In this document: piece by piece, positions 56,901-64,000 of the stretch | Numbering within the stretch: position 1 is the first letter of the stretch | Layout: the number at the start of each line of letters is the position of its first letter | Assembly (NCBI GenBank): GCA_010645155.1 | Contig: CM021312.1 | Span: 1,090,935-1,154,934 of the forward strand | DNA: 64,000 nucleotides | Source: Tigriopus japonicus | Lineage: Eukaryota > Arthropoda > Copepoda > Harpacticoida > Harpacticidae | Direction: 5' to 3' | The notes under the pieces: generated by a model | What the model was told of the DNA's origin: nothing | The model's database searches: none | The model's input: the letters and a program-made list of their open reading frames with translations, nothing else | Made by a program: the position numbers and the translations under genes

Positions 56901-59736
56901 TTCGAACTTTCAAGATGAAGTGGGATGGATGAATTCAGTTGGGATTTCTTGAGGAGTTCATTTTAGCCCGACTAGATATCAAGTATAATTATTTTTTGCG
57001 GCATCTTATTTAACACCATCTAGACAATTATGTATGTATATTTAAAACGCATGGCTAAGAAGAAGGGCTATCATAATTCGCACCTGGCATGTATCAAATA
57101 CTTGGAATGAAATTAACATGAAATGAAGTAAAATAATTCGAGAGCGCACCAAAACGAGATGAAAGAGGGAGATAATGCAAATAAGGCTGGTTACCGAAGT
57201 AAAAAATGACACGATTGAGTAGCTTTTTGTGGACTCCCAACGTTGAAATTATTTGGATGAGAGCCAAATAAATGCAGAGGGTCGCCAATGTTCCGGGAGG
57301 ATTTCAAGATTAAGAACTATGATATGTTGCTAATATGTCATTGGCTTAGAAGGACATTGTTTTCCACGCAATGTACGCCCAAAAAAGTCCTTAATAATTT
57401 CAACCCAAATAATAAGAAATAACCCTCTGGATGGTCAGTTTTCTGAGACTGCCTTCCCCGATAGTAACGGACTCAATTTGAGTGATAAAACTTCCTTAAT
57501 CGTTATGATAGATAAGGAGATCCAAAGAGAAAAGATACTTTTTTAAGTCTGGCTGATCTGTATCTTCACTTCAAATTGCTTTTGAACATCCGCCCATGTG
57601 GAATGCTGATTGAAAATAACCGTCCTCCTTTACGCCATTTCAGCTCTATGAGCAAGATGCCTTTGGTGCCAAATAGATAGATGTCATAAAAATTGTACTT
57701 ACTTTAGGTCGGTTTTATGAGAATTGTTGTGCTGCCAATTGGGCTCCAGTTCTGTTTGTTACGAGCAATGGAACAATGGACTATTATGACCCCGTTTATG
57801 GCCAAGTTCAAAGGGAATCGATCAAGGACTTCAGACCGGAGTGATGAGGAAACTAGTCTTAAAACACACGTAACTCATTAAATCTCTCGTTATTTTCGAG
57901 TTAAATTCATACCGCCTTGCCTTACCTAGAGAATCTATAGGTTGCGGATTGAATAGAGTAAGGATGGTCGGCTAGAAATATTGCTGTTTGTCATCGTCAA
58001 AAACGAGTCTCTTCTCGGACATGTCTTAGCTGGTACTAGACTGTTGTTGACTTAAAACGGACTTCAAGTGGATTTTGGTTCAGGTCCAGTCTTCGTGAGT
58101 CAATATTCTTTTGTTGTTAGAACATTCTTGATCAATCTGCTTCATCTCATCTGGTCTCATATCAAGAAGCAGGTGGGAAACGGAAAAAGGGCGCTCATAT
58201 TCGTATAATTCCGGGAACTGAATATCCGTCAATGCCAAAGTTCAATAGCCGTTGTTGATGGGCAGAAACGGTGTTTTGAGATTCGACTCGTACTCAATCT
58301 TGACAATTATTGAAGACGTCCAATATTCAAAACCAATCGATCATAATCCTCTATTGACTTTGGGTGTTTAATTATGCGCTGCCAAAAACTTGATCCACTC
58401 CGCGATGACAAAAGATGTATGAGGGGACTTGTTTCCTTGACAAGGATCTTTTTGTCCATGAAATGCCGTCTGTATATTCTTGACCGTCTTCAATTCAGAT
58501 GATTTTGAACCCAGATTAACATCAGGAAGTCGATTGCGGGACAAGCTTTTAGAATTCATTAATTTTGGTTTGATGACAGTCAACATGAACCAAGTAGCCC
58601 CAGCAGAGCAACTGTGTAGGATATACCGTGAGTGGCTTCCAAGCTAGTATTGATGTGCCCTTATTCGATATCTAGAACTGAGTAAGTCGCTTGTGTCCAA
58701 TGACTCCTATCGCTGTGGTTAGTTAGGGCTGGGTGATGAGGAGATCCAGTTCTCTATGTACGGATAGGTATGTCGCAGAATGAGTAATCAAGTTCTTTTG
58801 AGCTTCTTCAAATTCCACCATTTTCAATGCCTGAAAGGCAGCTAGCCACCTAGCTCTTTTTATACATGACCAATTAATGTGGGTTGTCACGGAATTGAGT
58901 CATCTTCCTTGAGCGGATTCAGACACAACCACCCTCCCATTGTTGTCAGTGAGAATCACACCATATAAAAAGGTCGCTTCTTCCCGGCTTGTCATCGCAA
59001 CTCCTCCGCCCACGTATGGACGTCAGATTTGTGCTGACACGCCCTCTGTGAACAAATCTGTATACAGAGATTATCCAACGCCTGCAATTGAGGCTTAGTT
59101 TCAATTAGCACCGGGTGCGAAACGCAAACAGTCCTAAAAGCAAGCTAGCTAGCCAGCGGGATCGGCCTCAAAGGAAGCTTCGAACTTCGATGAGAGTGGC
59201 TAAGGCGATAAAATTCACCACATATCCTTTCACATACGAGAGGTTATGTAACCTGAAGAACATCCGAAAGCGTTTACTTTTTAGCAGATTCCTGTCAAAC
59301 CACATCCCTGTTCTTTGGCAAGGGGGTTACGAAAGAAGTTGAACTTTTGAAAGCCCTTTTAGTTCATATTCTTAGGTAGTTGAGTATAGGGGCTTCATGT
59401 GATACCCTGACTAATAGTGCATTGCCCCCGAAGTCATGCTCTTTCCAAGAGTGTAAAGAATGCAAATTTTATTCTAAAATCACAGTTGGAAGAATCTGCA
59501 GGGTGAGTGCTAGATGGATATTGTTAGTCCAATGAGAGGGGGCTTTTTTACCGTACCAAATATAGTTTTTGGTAATGCTGAATTGCCACCCAGCCAATCC
59601 TCTGAACCGGGAGATCAACGGTTCAAATTGAGCAGCACCAAATAGGACTGGTCCAAATTGGGTATGGGGAATCAATCGACGTGGATTCGTGTCACGTTCG
59701 CCTGCAACATGGTTAAAAGGACCTTTGAAGACACAG

Positions 59737-59738
<2 letters not shown>

Positions 59739-59770
<32 letters not shown>

Positions 59771-59772
59771 GA
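59739..59772. repeat. GA microsatellite
   Basis: A run of GAGA units, interrupted by GACAGAAAG, followed by GGAAGGGAGGGAG. Simple sequence; no further meaning seen. Confidence 0.8.
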
Positions 59773-60945
59773 AGGGAGGGAGAAGTTCTTTGAGTAAGTG
59801 AAGAAGGACATGGCTTCAAAAGAATGCCCAGGTGTACACTATTCTGCACTATTTTTTTTGGACTGAAAGTTGATGTGTACACGAATGCTTTTTGGATCAT
59901 GATGATGTCAACTGACATTTCTTTGTCAAGAAAAGTTCTAGAAGCCCGGAATAGAATTCGCGAGTTTGGAATGCCGAGAGCATTAGCAAAAAAATATATC
60001 GGTACTGAGAGGCCCTTTTTGGTGATTCAGCTACGGTCATGTGTCTGTCTGACTTCACACATGCAAGTACGAGTTAGTATTCATGCATGGTTTTGAGCAT
60101 TCCAATTGGACTTAGTACTTGATAATCATGAAAACACATTATCTTGGGTTGATGGATGACTCTCTTGTTGAGAGGGAGGGAGCCAACAACTAACTCCTTC
60201 TGGACAAACGTTGGCACTGTCTTCAAAATGAATGGCAATTTACAAGTGTACGAATATCGGAGAACAAGCCAGACTTTTGTGCAACTCATCTTGTGAGAGT
60301 GAGTAGACGATGACTCACTCATCTATAATGATAGAGTCAACATTCGTCAGACTGTTTGCAATATTATTGTTTGGCATTTTAAGACAGAATCCTGTCGGAA
60401 AACTACAACATTCACTTTGTCAGAACTGTCTAACGAGGAATGTGCATGTCTTCTGGCGGTGTCGCATTTTTGCGTGACTTTTACTTTTAATAAGCCTTGC
60501 TAAGCATTCCTGAGTCCGCCAGTATTACGTGTGAACTAGGTTACAAGGCCATGACCCAACCCATCCTCCAGAGGGTGTGTGTAAGAAGACCAAAGTCTGA
60601 CTCCCCGAAATTGAGGCTCGACCAGACTAAAACCAACGCTCCCTTCAGCCTTCTAGACAGGCTGAACAAGGCTCGGCACTACCTAGTCCTTTGCACGGTT
60701 AAAAAAAGCAACTGAGAAAGAACTGGTGTGCGAGGAACCAAGCAACCTTCTCCTCCTCAGAACTTCGCCCACTCCTAGAAGTCAAGTCCGTTTTTCGGCC
60801 GTGTGTTTGGGGCTCTCTTTGGCCAAAGTCTGTGTTGGTTCTACCCGATGTGCCGCCGTCCTTGCTGGGGAACAAGTGGATGTTTGAAGAACGAGAAGAG
60901 AAGACTTTGTATTGGCTGAGTTGCTGGCTGCTCTACCTACATAGC

Positions 60946-60967
60946 TCTCTCTCTCTCTCTCTCTCTT
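60946..60967. repeat. CT microsatellite
   Basis: About eleven CT units in a row ending TTTCCAG. The CAG end resembles a 3' splice site, but no coding exon follows. Confidence 0.75.
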
Positions 60968-63350
60968 TCCAGTTGTGGATCTATGAGTAGAGAAAGAGTG
61001 AAAGAAGTAGTAAGTTGGAGCCTTTCTACGTACCATTCAGGAGATAACATGAGGGGCTTGGCCAGGCCTTCGTGCTGCTCGTGTTACACTTGGGGCACAG
61101 GAGTTCCCATAAAAGAGGAGGGCAATGGGGTCCATGCTTTTTTCTTGATGCTAAGAGAGTTGCTCTGAATGAGAATTTCGGGGTGGTTCTATTTTTTGGC
61201 CCCCAACAAGAAGAGCAAAAGGAACATCCTCCGAGTTCGGAGCCAAAGTTGCATAATTTTGAAGATGATTCGCCGGAGCGAAACTGTGTGTGGGTGCTTC
61301 ACTCGGTGAATTTTTTCAAGTCGAGCAAACTGACTCTGATTAACCATGTTTGATGTGCAAGCTGTGGAACGATGTGCTGATTATAGAGAACACAATTGTA
61401 CCGGCTAGAAACATCCAGCGAATCTCTGCGGTGACTTGTCGAGCATTGTTCAGGATACTGTGCCTCAGTAAATACGTTCGTACACCGAGTTAAAATCAAC
61501 ATTGAATGCACTCCTGTCTCCGGTTCTTGCACACCAACCGCACGAGGCGGCCAAAAATATCTGTCATCTGGTGGTATCTTGTGGGCCTGGTGATTCAAGC
61601 AAGGCACCACCTCCTCCTGCTCTTTTAGCTCTTTTAGAAGCAGCGACGTCGAAATCAGATCGTTTTGGAAAGATTCACACACTCACTCACTCGAGCCCCA
61701 CACGAGTCTGCTCCTCATACTATTTATGTGATTTCATTCTTCAAAACCATAAAGAACAGCTGCATTCGGGGAACGTCAACGCCAGATCACTCTTTTTTAT
61801 CAATATTTCATAACAAAAATTCCCAGAAGACCCCTGTATGTCTGCAGGTCTGTTCCTTAGCCGAAGAGTCAAGAAAGAAACGAGCGTTTTCCTGTGTGAT
61901 TGCTGAATTCATTCATGCTTTGCCCGCTTGCATCCCTAATCAAGCGGGGTGTTCGTTCATGTGCTTGGCTAAAGAACACAAAAGTGAATGCATTCAATTG
62001 GAAGAAGAAGGTGGAATTGGAACAGTGTTAAACTCATCATAAGTAAACACTGTTCACTTCATGTCGTGAAGTTCGAGCTTGACTGTTCGTCAGGAGAAAT
62101 CGACTTGTCAAGAATGTCATCGCCTCGACAAAAAGTGTGAGAAAGCAAAAAAAAGAGAGCTTGCTTGCCCCTTCTACTTCGAGACTTCCGAGATTACTCG
62201 TGGACTGGTGTTAAGATTTTCATTTAAACACCCATTCTTTCGATTGTTACCCTGCAAGTTTTTCAAGCTATTGCTCTGCTAGTTCAACATCCATCTGGAG
62301 CAAAACTGTCCCATTCATCTGACCCCAGGAAATGCGTCTTCTTGGATTTTGAATTCAACCAGCAATTTTCGGACGTTTTCACCCTTAGGGGGTCTTAATT
62401 GTATTCATCAATCCCTCGGTAATGTCAATTTGAGAGGCTGATACTAACAACCACACCAGGGACATGTCCTCAACGGCTGATCCCGTTTTACATCACCCCC
62501 AAAAAACTTCCTTCTACTTGTGCTAGCTCCCCTAAGCCCGGCGATTACACAAGAAGAACAACATTATCTCCATTCGATTTGTTCCTCAAATGAATCGGAG
62601 ATGAGTCATCCAGGGGCATCCTCTTATGCCCTCGTCTCGTAATTTGATGTTCGTCGGAACAGGGCTCCCTAAGACCAATCACACCGAAGAATTTCGGCTC
62701 GATTGCTGTGGCCTCATCTCAGCAACATCGGTGTTGCAAGCGCTCAAAAAATATATCTTGACCTTCCCGAGGGTCCCAGTGGAAGAAGCTGGAGATTGTA
62801 CTTTGGGTTTCAGGACACTCGATCTCAAGCCTTCGGATTGAGGCGAGCGTTTCCAACTCGTGTGTTGGACTGTCGAATGCGCGAGGACAACTCAAGCGCG
62901 TTGAAATCCCAACATGTGAATGCGGACAAGAATGCAAAGACAACTACAACAAAGACTGCGACGACTTCAACTGCGACGGCAATACGGCCTAAAGAGTTCA
63001 AAGGATCAAGAGTCATTGGTGATTTGGCCCATCTGGGACGAATGCTGGAGTATAGTGCAGCGCGAGTGCCCATCTACATTCATGTACTGTAGCTGTCTAT
63101 CCATCCAGTCTTCATTGTTGATCGTCGAGTTTGCGAGCTGGAGTGATTAGAACATTGCCTCAAGATTAGTTCGGACATATTTAGCCATTTCGTACGGTCA
63201 TTTCAACTCAAAAGAAGTGCTGCTACACTTTTGAGATTCGACCTTGGACCGATCAAGAAGACCATCGGCTTTAGTTCATCGTGTCATGTCTTGAGATTGA
63301 AACCGTGGTCACGTGCTTGCTTGAATCCTTCTTGGACATCAAAACCAGTC

Positions 63351-64000
63351 ATGGAAAGTGATAACGACACCAAGCGTATTTCTCCTCTAAGAGGAAATTT
63401 AACTCATGAAGAAATTGTGAATCAAACTCGTGTTGTGTGCAATGGCTTAGGCTCACTGCGTGACGACCACTACACTATCCTCTCGAGAATCCGAGATGAG
63501 GTAGAAAATCAAAGAAATACCAATACCAAACCTCCACTGGGCTATAAAGCATCGCCGACTCGTCACACAACCAACGACAATGAGAAAGTCCTTCAGGAAC
63601 GCATCTCAAATGTTACGAAATCTCTGGAAAGTTTGGAGATCGGGATCGAGGAGTCTCAAGTTATGATCCAACTTTCGGACCATTTCCAACGTCTGGAATC
63701 TGACCATGTGATGCTTCGATTGGAGATGAGTCGGGTTCAAGATGAGAACGACTGGCTCCGAGAAGAGCTCTCGGACACCCAAAGAAAAATGCAACAATAC
63801 ATGCTAGAATTGACTGAATTGCAGGAGGAAAAGAAGAAGTGGGAATTCGAGGAGGAGCTCAAGAACATTGGTCAGGAAACCAACGTTCGCCCCATCACCC
63901 CGTCCAAAATTCCGGTTGGATCTTGGCGAGTCGAGGAAGAGAAGGATATCAACCGAGCCTTAAATGGGGACCGAAAGACCTCCGAATCCCGCTCAGCCTC
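63351..64000 (+). CDS. KLC: Kinesin light chain, N-terminal part (cut by window end)
   Basis: The frame stays open from ATG 63351 to the window end (216 codons), without a stop. It begins LTHEEIVNQTRVV, the family's N-terminal helix (LTQEEII). A long coiled coil follows: SLESLEIGIEESQVMIQLSD, RLESDHVMLRLEM, RVQDENDWLREELSDTQRKM, then LELTELQEEKKKWEFEEEL, with clear heptads. This coil binds kinesin heavy chain. The TPR domain that binds cargo should lie beyond the window. The product links kinesin-1 to vesicles for microtubule transport. The first upstream ATG with this frame is 63351; no intron is seen inside. Confidence 0.93.
   Translation, partial: MESDNDTKRISPLRGNLTHEEIVNQTRVVCNGLGSLRDDHYTILSRIRDEVENQRNTNTKPPLGYKASPTRHTTNDNEKVLQERISNVTKSLESLEIGIEESQVMIQLSDHFQRLESDHVMLRLEMSRVQDENDWLREELSDTQRKMQQYMLELTELQEEKKKWEFEEELKNIGQETNVRPITPSKIPVGSWRVEEEKDINRALNGDRKTSESRSA

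Larger units (their letters stand above)
53950..63350. other. Gene-poor intergenic region
   Basis: About 9.4 kb with no recognisable coding exon, tRNA or rRNA. It contains a GA microsatellite (about 59739-59772) and a CT microsatellite (about 60946-60967). The 3' part, from about 60480, may include 5' UTR or promoter of kinesin light chain. Open frames here are short and lack domain character. Confidence 0.5.

Noticed and set aside
60782..61036. 84-residue minus-strand frame
   Set aside because: It runs through the CT microsatellite, which yields an artificial Arg/Glu repeat.
1..64000. CRISPR arrays, operators, Shine-Dalgarno sites, phage or insertion sequences
   Set aside because: Introns and the animal gene set show this is nuclear eukaryotic DNA; no direct-repeat/spacer array is present.

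Overview
The window is eukaryotic nuclear DNA from an arthropod. The genes have short GT-AG introns, animal-type proteins (dynamin, centractin, kinesin light chain, TFIIIA, APC10, SNRNP27) and degenerate copies of the arthropod telomere-type CCTAA/TTAGG unit inside one mobile element. Compact genes, two very tight same-strand gene pairs and a 3' splice site directly in front of the SNRNP27 start would fit a crustacean such as a copepod, but the species is a guess. All exon boundaries were built by hand from splice signals and reading phase; no transcript data were available.

Layout. 1-2.4 kb: last two exons of a TRAF-type zinc-finger/MATH-like gene (+). 2.4-7.1 kb: repeat-rich DNA. 7.2-9.1 kb: INO80B-like gene with an added PHD finger, then SNRNP27 (+). 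9.2-20.7 kb: a complete dynamin gene (-), the main find. It has three tandem copies of one GTPase-domain exon, three tandem copies of one middle-domain exon, two microexons (6 and 12 nt) and several alternative C-terminal ends. 23.0-24.2 kb: JmjC oxygenase (+). 25.0-28.0 kb: a 1003-residue secreted protein (-) joining an apolipoprotein-L-like membrane domain to four Cys-rich PLAT-like repeats. 29.3-30.7 kb: TFIIIA-like nine-zinc-finger protein (+). 30.8-34.5 kb: phosducin-like protein, APC10 and centractin (ARP1), all (-). 35.3-49.0 kb: fibrinogen-related secreted protein (-) whose probable signal-peptide exon lies 11 kb upstream of the rest. 52.4-53.9 kb: Gfo/Idh/MocA-type oxidoreductase (-). 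54-63.3 kb: about 9 kb with no recognisable gene. 63.35 kb to the end: start of kinesin light chain (+), cut by the window edge.

Gene interplay. Most genes are unrelated housekeeping genes. Dynamin (membrane fission), centractin (dynactin) and kinesin light chain are all membrane-traffic or motor genes, but nothing shows that their proximity matters. Two same-strand pairs, INO80B-SNRNP27 (91 bp apart) and APC10-PDCL (45 bp apart), look operon-like. Mobile DNA includes a 212-bp TA-flanked MITE inside the APC10 intron, a hAT-type MITE, a long-armed inverted-repeat element and several unnamed inverted or dispersed repeats.
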